From Halorubrum salinum (GTDB lineage Archaea > Halobacteriota > Halobacteria > Halobacteriales > Haloferacaceae): a stretch of 64,000 nucleotides of DNA. The stretch lies in contig NZ_JANHDO010000002.1 of the NCBI RefSeq assembly GCF_024494575.1, positions 372,001 to 436,000 on the forward strand. The letters run 5' to 3'. Below, piece after piece: positions 43,105-51,354 of the stretch. Within the stretch, counting starts at the first letter, position 1. Every line of letters begins with the position of its first letter. Below the pieces are notes generated by a model, which saw only the letters and a list, made by a program, of their open reading frames with translations, was not told the origin of the DNA and ran no database searches. The position numbers and the translations under genes are program-made.

Positions 43105-43929
43105 TCACTCCAGTTCCGCTCGCAGCGCCGCGTTCATCGCCTCGACCGGCGCGTCCGCGCCGGTCCATAGCTCGAACGCCTCGACGCCCTGAAACAGCAG
43201 CATCCACGCGCCGTCGACCGTCGTCGCGCCCGCGTCGGCCGCCTCTCGGAGCAGCCGCGTCTCGATCGGCGCGTACACCGCGTCGAGGACGGCCAGGTCC
43301 CCGTGGAGATGCTCTGCGGGCACCGGGGTCTCGTCCGGCGACTCCATCCCGACGCTCGTCGCGTTGACGAGCACGTCCGCCGCCGCGACCCGTTCGCTCA
43401 GGTCGTCGAGGCCGCCGCCGCTCGCCCCGGTGATCTCCGCCGCCAGCGACGACGCGCGCTCCGGGGTTCGGTTCGCGACGTGTACCGCCGCGCCCGCGTC
43501 GGCCAGCGCGAACGCCGCGGCCCGCCCCGCCCCGCCGGCCCCCACGACGACCGCGGACGCCCCGTCGAGCGAGACGTCGTGGTGTGCGAACGCGCGCGTC
43601 ACGCCCGCCGCGTCGGTGTTGTATCCGCGGGGACGGTCGGCGTCGCCTTCGTGGACCGGAGAGAAATCGACCGTGTTGACCGCGCCGATCCGCTCGGCGA
43701 GCGGATCCGCGTCGACCGCGTCCGCGACGTCGCGCTTGAACGGGATGGTCGCGTTGAGTCCGGCGACGCCGAGGTCGGCCGCGCCCGCGACCGCCGCGGC
43801 GGCGGCGTCGGCGTCCGGTTCGAACGTCACGTAGCGCGCGTCGATCCCGAGCGCCTCGTAGCCCGCCTCGTGAAGGGGCGGCGACAGCGAGTGGCCGACC
43901 GGGTTCCCTATCAGTCCGTATACGTCCAT
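43105..43929 (-). CDS. aroE: Shikimate dehydrogenase (NADP+)
   Basis: 274 residues. Shikimate binding: [10 protein letters not shown] (residues 8-17) and [10 protein letters not shown] with the catalytic Lys; NTVDFS and NTDAAG follow. The NADP site is [20 protein letters not shown] with [20 protein letters not shown] closes the enzyme. It makes shikimate in aromatic amino acid synthesis. Not in an obvious aro cluster, although pabB, which uses the downstream chorismate, lies about 1.2 kb away. Confidence 0.95.
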   Translation of the reverse strand: MDVYGLIGNPVGHSLSPPLHEAGYEALGIDARYVTFEPDADAAAAAVAGAADLGVAGLNATIPFKRDVADAVDADPLAERIGAVNTVDFSPVHEGDADRPRGYNTDAAGVTRAFAHHDVSLDGASAVVVGAGGAGRAAAFALADAGAAVHVANRTPERASSLAAEITGASGGGLDDLSERVAAADVLVNATSVGMESPDETPVPAEHLHGDLAVLDAVYAPIETRLLREAADAGATTVDGAWMLLFQGVEAFELWTGADAPVEAMNAALRAELE

Positions 43930-44006
43930 GCGCGTTCACGCGACTGCGAGCGACAAAAGGAGCGCGGTCACGTCACCGCGCAGATGGCCGCGGGGCGCGG
44001 CCGCGG

Positions 44007-45131
44007 TCACTTCCCGTCCCGGTCGGCGTCAATGACCTCTTCGAGCGTCTCCGTCCCGACGTCGCTCGCGACCTTGACGCCGACGAGCGAGACCACGATC
44101 CCGCCGACGATGAACGCCGCGAGCCGCTGGACCGGGCTCACGACGAACCCGGCCATCTCAAAGGGGTCGAGGATCGCCTCCTGTGCGAGGAAGTACCCGG
44201 CGAACCCGCGGACGACGAGCCCGACCGCGACGATGACGAACGGGAGGTTGAGGTACTGGGTGCGGATCCCCTCGTCGCGGATCAGCTCGTCGAGCAGCCG
44301 GCCGACCGCCGCCGTCACGCCCGCGACCGCGACCCACGGGACCGCGGCGAACGCGAACTCCACCGCCCGCACGATCGCTGGCTCCGCCGGTCCGAGATCC
44401 GAGGCCGAGAGCACGCCGAAAAAGCCGCCGACGAGCGCGAGGCCGGCCGCGACGACGTACGTCACGACCGACACCTGACCGGCGTACAGCGCCTCGCGGA
44501 CCCGCTCCGGCGCGCCCGCGACGACCCTGTCTATGGCGAGGCCCTTGTACAGGAGCGCGGCACCGAGCAGCCCGGCGACGCCCGCGAGCGCGGCGCCGGC
44601 CGAGAACCAGTAGAACAGCGCCGGCAACAGGAGCAGCGCGACGCCGAAGGGAACGAGCACCGTCGACCGGAGCTGTTCGTCGGCGAGGAACTGCTTGAGC
44701 AGGTAGTACGTCGACTCGATGTCGCGGGCCTGCCGGACGACGACGCGGTCGACCGAGTCGACGGGGATCCGGGACTCGACGATCGGAAGGACGCGTTCGT
44801 CCTCCGCGGAGTCCACCACGACGATCGCCGCGCGGGGGTCGTACCGGTCCACGAGGTCGTCGAGTTGCGCGGCGAGAGAGCGGTCCGCGCCGACCGCGCT
44901 GTCGCTCTCGGCGGAGACGACCGCGACGACCGACTCCTCGCGCTCGTCGCGCAGGTCGCGAGCGACTCGGAGCGATTCGAGGAGACAGTTGACGCTGGCG
45001 TCTTCCGGGTCGCTGAGCCCGGCGTCCGTGACGAGCGACCGGACGGCCTCCCACCCGGCGACGGGCATGGGGACGTTCGTGGCCCGGCCGATCGCCCCCG
45101 AGCGATCGATACAGATGACCAGCGTCGTCAC
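44007..45131 (-). CDS. DUF373 family membrane protein
   Basis: 374 residues. A soluble N-terminal domain (MTTLVICIDRSGAIGRATNVPMPVAGWEAVRSLVTDAGLSDPEDASVN), with RPDPRAAIVVVDSAEDERVLPIVESR-like content, is followed by about seven TM helices (from about 155). The layout (about 150 soluble residues, then the TM bundle) is that of archaeal DUF373. Function unknown. Same orientation as aroE and sppA but with 77-78 bp gaps. Confidence 0.9.
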   Translation of the reverse strand: MTTLVICIDRSGAIGRATNVPMPVAGWEAVRSLVTDAGLSDPEDASVNCLLESLRVARDLRDEREESVVAVVSAESDSAVGADRSLAAQLDDLVDRYDPRAAIVVVDSAEDERVLPIVESRIPVDSVDRVVVRQARDIESTYYLLKQFLADEQLRSTVLVPFGVALLLLPALFYWFSAGAALAGVAGLLGAALLYKGLAIDRVVAGAPERVREALYAGQVSVVTYVVAAGLALVGGFFGVLSASDLGPAEPAIVRAVEFAFAAVPWVAVAGVTAAVGRLLDELIRDEGIRTQYLNLPFVIVAVGLVVRGFAGYFLAQEAILDPFEMAGFVVSPVQRLAAFIVGGIVVSLVGVKVASDVGTETLEEVIDADRDGK

Positions 45132-45208
45132 GTCTCGACACTCTATCTGCCCGAATAAAAAGCTCCCCGTCGCCCGACTGTGAGGGAGTCACACCCGCCG
45201 AGGCGTCG

Positions 45209-46144
45209 TCACCGCAACTCGACGTCGACGTCGCCGCCCTCGCCGGTGAACACGCTCGCCGCCCCGCTGCCGGCGGCGAACGCGACCCGCTGTGCGCCTA
45301 ACCCGAGCCGCTCTGCGATCCCCCGTTCGGGCTCGAACTCGCGTATCTCGGGCTCTGAACCGATCAGCGACTCGACCCGCGATTCCACGTCGCTCTCGGT
45401 GCCCAACTCGTCGACGAGGCCGATCTCCGCGGCGTCGCTGCCGAGGTAGACGCGCGCCTCGGTCTCGCGGACGTCTTCCGGGTCCATGTCTCGGCCCTCG
45501 CTCACCGTCTCGACGAACTGCTCGTAGTACCCGTCGATGATGCCCTGTAAGTACTCGCGCTCGTCGTCTTCGATCTCGCGGAGCGGAACGCCGGCGTCCT
45601 TGTACTCGCCCGCGGTAAACTGCTCGTAGGAGATGCCGAGCTTGTCGGCCAACCCCGCCGCGTTCGGCCGCGAGCCGACCACGCCGATCGATCCGACGAG
45701 GCTCGCGTCGCGCGCCCACAGCTCGTCGCAGCCGCTCGCGATCCAGTAGCCGCCGGACGCACAGAGGTCGGTCGCGTACGCCACCGTCGGCCCGTCGAAC
45801 GCCGCCGCGGCGCGCCTGATGTCGTCGCTCGGGAGCACCTCCCCGCCGGGCGTGTTGAGTTCGACGAGGAGCGCCTCCACCTTCTCGTCGTCGTCGGCCG
45901 CTTCGATCTGTTCGACGACGTCGTCCGCGGTCGCTCCCCCCGGTCCCGACAGCGGCGAGGGCCGTCCGGTGTCGCGGGTGATCGGTCCGGACACGGACAC
46001 CTTCGCGACGTTGTACTCCGCCGTGTCGCCGAACCGGCCTCGGGTGAGTCGAGCGACGACCCGCGTGCCGGCCACCGCCGCCGTCGCACCGACCGCTGCG
46101 GCCGCGAGGAGATCCGTCCCGTTCGAGCGATGATCGCGTTCCAT
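45209..46144 (-). CDS. sppA: Signal peptide peptidase SppA (S49 family)
   Basis: 311 residues. Ser/Lys protease: TM near 11-30 (DLLAAAAVGATAAVAGTRVV), ELNTPGGEVLPSDDI, nucleophile Ser130 in DLCASGGYWIASG and Lys182 in AGEYKDAGVPLRE; GSIGVVG lies between. It degrades leftover signal peptides or small membrane peptides. Leaderless start from a TATA box at 46168-46177. Divergent from the NCS2 permease. Confidence 0.92.
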   Translation of the reverse strand: MERDHRSNGTDLLAAAAVGATAAVAGTRVVARLTRGRFGDTAEYNVAKVSVSGPITRDTGRPSPLSGPGGATADDVVEQIEAADDDEKVEALLVELNTPGGEVLPSDDIRRAAAAFDGPTVAYATDLCASGGYWIASGCDELWARDASLVGSIGVVGSRPNAAGLADKLGISYEQFTAGEYKDAGVPLREIEDDEREYLQGIIDGYYEQFVETVSEGRDMDPEDVRETEARVYLGSDAAEIGLVDELGTESDVESRVESLIGSEPEIREFEPERGIAERLGLGAQRVAFAAGSGAASVFTGEGGDVDVELR

Positions 46145-46167
46145 GCCTTCGGTTAGACGTGCGGCCG

Positions 46168-46177
46168 TATATATACT
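46168..46177 (-). promoter_or_regulatory. TATA box for sppA
   Basis: Minus AGTATATATA, about 28 bp upstream of ATG 46144. Confidence 0.6.
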
Positions 46178-46386
46178 GTCGACGAGAGCGCTCTCGGCGT
46201 GCCGGGCGCTTGTCCGGATCTGCCGCCCACGCGCCGAGGCGATCCGCCGCCCGCGCGCCGAGACGGACGACCGTCTCCGCCGCTCGGCCACGCGTTCGAT
46301 CCGGCTCCGGCGTCTGTCGACCCCCGTCCGCCGTCACGCTGCAACGATTGAACTTTTGTAGCCCTGCGGCGATTGACGCCACAACG

Positions 46387-47916
46387 ATGGCAGGGAACGA
46401 GGACGAAAACGCATTCGTACAGTACGGGATCGAGGACAAACCGCCGCTCGGGAAATCGCTCCTATTGGGCGCCCAACATTACCTCACGATGGTGGGCGCG
46501 AACATCGCCGTCCCCCTCATCCTCGCCGGCGCGATGGGGATGCCCGACGCGGTCATTCCGCGCTTCGTCGGCACGTTCTTCGTCGTCTCCGGAATCGCGA
46601 CCCTCGCGCAGACGACGCTCGGCAACCGCTACCCGATCGTACAGGGCGCACCGTTCTCGATGCTCGCGCCCGCGCTGGCCGTCATCGGCGTCGTCACGGC
46701 GAATCCACCGGAGGGTATCGTCGCGTGGCGGGCGGCGCTGCTCCAACTCCAAGGCGCGATCATCGTCGCCGCGTTCGCCGAGGTGGCGATCGGGTACCTC
46801 GGGCTCGTGGGGCGGTTGCGACGGTACCTCTCACCGGTCGTCATCGTGCCGGTCATCGTCCTCATCGGTCTGTCGCTTTTCAACTCTCCCGACATCACGA
46901 CGGCCACGCAGAACTGGTGGCTCGTCGGTCTCACGCTGGTCGCGATCGTCCTGTTCTCACAGTACCTCGGGGCGAAATCGAAGGTGTTCCAGCTGTTCCC
47001 GGTTCTCCTCGGTATCGTCGTCGCGTGGATACTCGCCGCCGCGCTGTCCGTCTCCGGAGTCATCGGGCCGGACGCGCCCGGCTACGTCGACTTGGCGAGC
47101 GTCGCCGCGGCCGATCCGGTCCACCCGATATACCCGTTCCAGTGGGGGACGCCGAGCGTCACGCCCGCCTTCGTCATCGGCATGCTCGCCGGTATCGCCG
47201 CCTCGATAGTCGAGTCCATCGGCGATTACCACGCCGTCGCCCGCCTCTCCGGCATGGGCGCTCCGAGCAGCGAACGGATGACTCACGGCATCGGCATGGA
47301 GGGGGTCATGAACGTCTTCTCGGGGATCATGGGAACCGGCGGGTCGACCTCCTACTCCGAGAACATCGGTGCCATCGGCCTCACCGGCGTGGCCTCGCGG
47401 TACGTCGTCCAGATCGGTGCCGCGCTCATGATCCTCGTCGGGTTCGTCGGCTACTTCGGCCAGCTCGTCGCAACCATCCCGGGGCCGATCATCGGCGGCC
47501 TCTACATCGCGATGTTCGCACAGATCGTCGGCGTCGGGCTCTCGAATCTCAAGTACGTCGACCTCGACTCGTCGCGGAACATCTTCGTCATCGGGATCGC
47601 GCTCTTCTCCGGACTGGCCATCCCTGAGTACCTACGGAGCGTCGGGAACGCGGGCGCGTTCCAACAGGGACTGGCCGAAACCGCCCTGCTCGGTCCCCTC
47701 CTCGGTGCCGACGTCGTCGCGAACACCGTCTACGTCATCGGGTCGACGGGCATGGCCGTCGGCGGGATAGTCGCGTTCGCACTCGACAACTCCATCGCCG
47801 GGACGGCCGCGGAACGCGGTCTCACCGCGTGGGAGGACGCGGCCGAAGAAGACGGAGAGTTCACGTCCGCGTACGACCGCTTCGTCGCCGAAGAGGAGAC
47901 GGCCCGCAGCGACTGA
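46387..47916 (+). CDS. NCS2 family nucleobase permease (uracil/xanthine type)
   Basis: 509 residues with about 14 helices in a 7+7 arrangement. NCS2 signatures: GAQHYLTMVGANIAVPLILA at helix 1, NRYPIVQGAPFSMLAPALA, ESIGDYHAVARL (central motif), and a stretch near TGGSTSYSENIGAIGLTG. Imports uracil, xanthine or urate coupled to H+ or Na+. An acidic C-terminal tail follows. A perfect hairpin follows the stop codon and may be a terminator. An ATG at 46387 starts at MAGNEDENAF. Confidence 0.93.
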   Translation: MAGNEDENAFVQYGIEDKPPLGKSLLLGAQHYLTMVGANIAVPLILAGAMGMPDAVIPRFVGTFFVVSGIATLAQTTLGNRYPIVQGAPFSMLAPALAVIGVVTANPPEGIVAWRAALLQLQGAIIVAAFAEVAIGYLGLVGRLRRYLSPVVIVPVIVLIGLSLFNSPDITTATQNWWLVGLTLVAIVLFSQYLGAKSKVFQLFPVLLGIVVAWILAAALSVSGVIGPDAPGYVDLASVAAADPVHPIYPFQWGTPSVTPAFVIGMLAGIAASIVESIGDYHAVARLSGMGAPSSERMTHGIGMEGVMNVFSGIMGTGGSTSYSENIGAIGLTGVASRYVVQIGAALMILVGFVGYFGQLVATIPGPIIGGLYIAMFAQIVGVGLSNLKYVDLDSSRNIFVIGIALFSGLAIPEYLRSVGNAGAFQQGLAETALLGPLLGADVVANTVYVIGSTGMAVGGIVAFALDNSIAGTAAERGLTAWEDAAEEDGEFTSAYDRFVAEEETARSD

Positions 47917-47917
47917 C

Positions 47918-47934
47918 CGAGCCGTGACGGCTCG
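47918..47934 (+). terminator. Hairpin after the NCS2 permease
   Basis: CGAGCCG-TGA-CGGCTCG, 7-bp perfect arms and a 3-nt loop, one base after the stop codon. No poly-T tract follows, so the assignment is tentative. Confidence 0.4.
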
Positions 47935-48119
47935 ACGAGAGGGACGATCCGGCACCCGACCGCCGTCGCGCGACACCCGATCGGCGACCGAAACGGCCTC
48001 TCACGCCGCGGCCTCGGGCATCCCTTCGACACCGCGGAAATTCGCGTCTGAGCGCGATCGCGGCCGCTCACCGGGAGTGCCGCCTACCGCAAAAAGACCG
48101 CAGAAACGTCGATGCCGGC

Positions 48120-49043
48120 CTACAGGAGACCGGTCTTCTGGAGCTTCATCAGGTCCTCGGTGTCGAGCGTCTCGCCCTCCTTGAACTTCTGATAGATCTC
48201 CTCGGCTTCCTCCTTCTCCTCTTCGCGCTTCTCGGCGCGCTCGTCCTTGCGCTCGCGCTCCTCCTCTTTGTCGAGTTCGCGCAGACGCTTCTGGACGCGC
48301 ACGAAGTCCTCGTGGTGCTGGTCGGCCGCCTCCTGTGCCTCCACGAACAGCTCGTGCATCTCGTCGGCCTCGTCGCGGATGTCGTCGGCCTCGCGATAGG
48401 CCTCGATCATCTGGTTGTGATGCTCTTGGGCCTTGTCCGCGAGTTCAGTCACCTTCTGGTGGTGCTGAGACGCCTCGGACCGGACCTCTTCTGCCTCCTC
48501 GACGAGTTCGTCGAGCTCGCTCGTGTCGTCGACCTTCTCCTTCTTCTCGGCGAGCTTCTCGCGTTTCTCGTCGATCTTCTCGATGAGTTCGCGCTCGTCT
48601 TCGGCGTCGAGGACCTCCGTCTGCTGGCGGAACTCCAGGTCTTCGATCTCGGATTCGAGCTCCTCGATCGACTTGCCCGAGCCGAGCTCCATGTCCTGTT
48701 TGAGCTCTTCGACCTCGTCGAACAGTTCGTTGGCCTCGGCGTTGAGCTCGTTGCGCTTGTCCTTGTGCTCTTGGACCTGCTCGTTGAGCTCGTCGCGTTT
48801 CTCGCGGTGTTCCTGGGCCTCGTCGACCTTCTCGCGGGTCTTCGCGTTGAGGTCGTCGCGCTTGGAGGCGCGCTCGGAGGCCATCTGGTTCAGCTCGTTG
48901 CGTCGGTCTCGCAGCTGACCGGCGCGTTTGATGAGCTGGCCCTTGGAGCCGTTCTCCAAGTCGTCTTCAGAAAGGTCCACGTTGTCCGCCTCGTCCATCG
49001 CCTCGATATCGTACTGTTCGATGACTTCGTCTTTCGTTACCAT
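48120..49043 (-). CDS. Long coiled-coil protein (COG1340-like)
   Basis: 307 residues, almost all Glu/Lys/Arg/Asp/Gln heptads from about residue 30 to 290 (LRDRRNELNQMASERASKRDDLN and many more), with short non-coil regions at both ends (DTEDLMKLQKTGLL at the C-terminus). Matches archaeal COG1340 coiled-coil proteins, sometimes mislabelled phosphoserine phosphatase. It may act in ribosome, chromosome or cell-organisation complexes. A GGAG-like element precedes ATG. The minus-strand TATA box lies about 145 bp upstream, giving a 115-nt leader with a short ORF ending 3 nt before the start. Confidence 0.85.
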   Translation of the reverse strand: MVTKDEVIEQYDIEAMDEADNVDLSEDDLENGSKGQLIKRAGQLRDRRNELNQMASERASKRDDLNAKTREKVDEAQEHREKRDELNEQVQEHKDKRNELNAEANELFDEVEELKQDMELGSGKSIEELESEIEDLEFRQQTEVLDAEDERELIEKIDEKREKLAEKKEKVDDTSELDELVEEAEEVRSEASQHHQKVTELADKAQEHHNQMIEAYREADDIRDEADEMHELFVEAQEAADQHHEDFVRVQKRLRELDKEEERERKDERAEKREEEKEEAEEIYQKFKEGETLDTEDLMKLQKTGLL

Positions 49044-49046
49044 TTT

Positions 49047-49124
49047 TTATCTCTCCATCACCGCTCCGGGGATAGCGACCGCTCGCCGTCGTGTGTGGGG
49101 CCGTTCACAAGAGCTCCCGTTCAT
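49047..49124 (-). CDS. Possible 25-aa upstream ORF of the coiled-coil gene
   Basis: ATG 49124 to TAA 49047-49049, 25 codons (MNGSSCERPHTRRRAVA...), ending three bases before the coiled-coil gene ATG at 49043. Basic, with no homology recognised. Its stop is next to the downstream start, so translational coupling is possible. No other evidence. Confidence 0.2.
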   Translation of the reverse strand: MNGSSCERPHTRRRAVAIPGAVMER

Positions 49125-49181
49125 TTCAGCGTGCGATCCACCAGCGCCGGAGGCGTTCTGGTACCGAACAATACCGTCGGG

Positions 49182-49193
49182 GTATATATAAAG
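49182..49193 (-). promoter_or_regulatory. TATA box for the coiled-coil gene
   Basis: Minus TTTATATATAC, predicting transcription near 49160 and a leader of about 115 nt. No gene is seen on the plus strand here. Confidence 0.55.
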
Positions 49194-49276
49194 ACTTCGG
49201 TGATTCGAGTGCAAACCGGTAGCACGGACCGTGTACCGGCCGATCCGTGCTGAGGGGTCACACACCATGGTGGCGG

Positions 49277-49957
49277 TCAGGGGGCCGCATCCACCTCGTA
49301 GGAGAGCACGATCCCGTCGTCGAGCCGTTCGGTCCCGACGAGATCGAGTGTCGGAAACGCCGAATCGAACCCCTCACCGTCGGCGAGCGTCGGCGCGTCG
49401 CGGCCGCCGATCACCATCGACCCGACGTACACGTGGAGTTCATCGACGAGCCCGGCCGCAAAACACGAGTAGATAACCTCGCCGCCCCCTTCGACCATGA
49501 GTCGGTCGATCCCCCGCTCGGCGAGCGCGTCCATTCCCGACGCCAGACCGACGCGCTCGCCGTCGTCGCTCTCGGCGACGATCACCTCCGCGCCGGCCTC
49601 CGCGAGCGCCTCCCGGCGTTCCGCGGACGCTCCCGGCGAGACGAGGATGTACGTCGTCGCCGCATCGTCGAGGACGCGTGCGTCGAGCGGCGTCCGCCCC
49701 GACGAGTCGACGACGACCCGAGCGGGATGTCCCGACCGGCCGTTCCGCAGGCGCTCGACTCGGCGGTCCTCCTCGTCGAGCGTGAGGTGCGGGTCGTCGG
49801 CGAGGACGGTTCCGACGCCGACGAGCACCGCGTCGGCCGCCGCCCGCACCCGATCGACGCGGTCGAAATCTTCCGCCCCAGATATTCGGAGCTGCTCCCT
49901 GTCTCTCGCCGCGAGCTTCCCGTCCACGCTCTGGGCGGCGTTGACGACGACGTGCAT
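49277..49957 (-). CDS. arfC: 2,5-diamino-6-(ribosylamino)-4(3H)-pyrimidinone 5'-phosphate reductase
   Basis: 226 residues. RibD C-terminal reductase-type fold: MHVVVNAAQSVDGKLAAR, then VRAAADAVLVGVGTVLADDP, RVVVDSSGRTPLDARVL and a C-terminal IDRLMVEGGGEVIYSCFAAGLVDELHVY. This is the archaeal/fungal-type reductase of riboflavin synthesis that acts before deamination, using NADPH. No deaminase domain is fused. Not in a riboflavin cluster here. Same orientation as the decarboxylase, with a 245-bp spacer. Confidence 0.88.
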   Translation of the reverse strand: MHVVVNAAQSVDGKLAARDREQLRISGAEDFDRVDRVRAAADAVLVGVGTVLADDPHLTLDEEDRRVERLRNGRSGHPARVVVDSSGRTPLDARVLDDAATTYILVSPGASAERREALAEAGAEVIVAESDDGERVGLASGMDALAERGIDRLMVEGGGEVIYSCFAAGLVDELHVYVGSMVIGGRDAPTLADGEGFDSAFPTLDLVGTERLDDGIVLSYEVDAAP

Positions 49958-50180
49958 ACTCAGACGGTGGCGCGCTCGTCGCATGATCGTTTCGGTCCGC
50001 CGCGTCCGCCGCGTCGGGATTCCGTCGCGTCTCTCTCCGAGCATGCGACCGACGGTTCACATACGAACCCGAACGATCGGTTCCCGTGACGTAACGCTCG
50101 CCCCGAGTCGGTCGAGACGGTCGCACGGCGAACCGCTCGGGACCCCCACTGCCGTCTGTCCGCCACCGCAGCAGACGCGG

Positions 50181-50196
50181 CCGCCGAGCGCGGCGG
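50181..50196 (-). terminator. GC hairpin after the MfnA-type decarboxylase gene
   Basis: Perfect CCGCCG-N4-CGGCGG hairpin a few bases beyond the stop at 50203 on the minus strand; no U-tract. Weak support. Confidence 0.3.
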
Positions 50197-50202
50197 TTTC
50201 GT

Positions 50203-51270
50203 TCAGTCTCGTATCCGGTCGAGGTCGGCGACGAACGCTCGGAGACCGTCGCGGGTCACGTGCGGCATACACACGACGCGGAGCGCGCCGCTCGCCGTCC
50301 GCGCCACCTTCCATCCGGACTCGCGGAGGGCGTCGAACTCGGACTCGGGAACGCTCGCGGCGACGAGCGGCAGCGACGGCTCCACCACGTCGTATCCACG
50401 GTCGTCGAGCGCCGCGGCGAGCCACTCGGTGTTGTCGCTGGCTCGCTCGACGGCGTCTCTGTAGCCCTCCGGCCACAGCGCCTCCATCGCGGCGACAGCA
50501 CCGGCGACGCCGGCCCCGCTCCGCGTGCCCGTCAGCGTCGCCTGCGATCGGGTCTCGAGGTAGGGCGTGTCGACCGCGAGGGCGTCCAGCGCCGCCGCGT
50601 CGCGCGCGAGGAGCCCGCCGGCCGGAACGGGTGCCTGTCCGAACTTGTGCGGGTCGATCGTCAGCGTGTCTACCGCGGCGTCGCCGAAGGACCACTCCCG
50701 GTCCGTGAACGGGAGGACGAAGCCGCCCCACGCGGCGTCCACGTGCATCAGCGCGCCTGCGTCGTGTGCGATCTCTGCCAGCGCCGCGATCGGGTCGACG
50801 CGGCCGTACTCCGTGCTGCCCGCGACCCCGACGACCAGCGCCGTCTCTCCGTCGACCGCCGCGGCGACGGCGTCGGTCCGCGCTCGGTGGTCGTCGTCAA
50901 CCGGGACGGTCCGGAGTTCGACGCCGAGCAACTCGGCGGCCTTGTGAAACGAGAAGTGGCCGCTCTCGGGGACGACGACGTTCACGTCGCTCGCGTCGTG
51001 TCGGTTCCGCGCCGACCGGACCGCCTGCACGTTCGCCTCTGTTCCGCCCGACGTGACGTATCCCGCCGCGTCGGTCGGAGTCGGGTGGTCCGCGAGCGTC
51101 GCCAGCAGTTCGACCGCACGCTCCTCTAACGACGCGACCGTCTCGTAGGTGGCCGGGTCGCCCGGGTTCGCTGCGAGGAAGCGTTCCGCCGCCTCCCGTG
51201 CCGCCGGATGCGGCTCCGTGCACATCGAAGAGAGCACCCGGTCGAACGACTGCGGCTCGGGCTGCTGCAT
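50203..51270 (-). CDS. mfnA: L-aspartate/L-tyrosine decarboxylase, MfnA type
   Basis: 355 residues. PLP group II decarboxylase: the PLP Lys is in [19 protein letters not shown], with [14 protein letters not shown] at the N-terminal half and [13 protein letters not shown]. In haloarchaea, MfnA-like enzymes are usually taken as aspartate decarboxylases that supply beta-alanine for coenzyme A, since methanofuran is absent. Which substrate is used here cannot be read from the sequence alone. Confidence 0.9.
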   Translation of the reverse strand: MQQPEPQSFDRVLSSMCTEPHPAAREAAERFLAANPGDPATYETVASLEERAVELLATLADHPTPTDAAGYVTSGGTEANVQAVRSARNRHDASDVNVVVPESGHFSFHKAAELLGVELRTVPVDDDHRARTDAVAAAVDGETALVVGVAGSTEYGRVDPIAALAEIAHDAGALMHVDAAWGGFVLPFTDREWSFGDAAVDTLTIDPHKFGQAPVPAGGLLARDAAALDALAVDTPYLETRSQATLTGTRSGAGVAGAVAAMEALWPEGYRDAVERASDNTEWLAAALDDRGYDVVEPSLPLVAASVPESEFDALRESGWKVARTASGALRVVCMPHVTRDGLRAFVADLDRIRD

Positions 51271-51354
51271 TCGGAGAGGCGTTGTCGCGGAGCGTCTTAC
51301 CCGTTCCGCTCTCGGCGTCGCGATCCGCTCACGACGCGGGCCGACCGGCTCCGA

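Noticed and set aside
48312-49253. 313-residue plus-strand frame opposite the coiled-coil gene
   Set aside because: Leu/Val-rich reverse reading of Glu/Lys codons; an artefact of the repetitive coiled-coil sequence.
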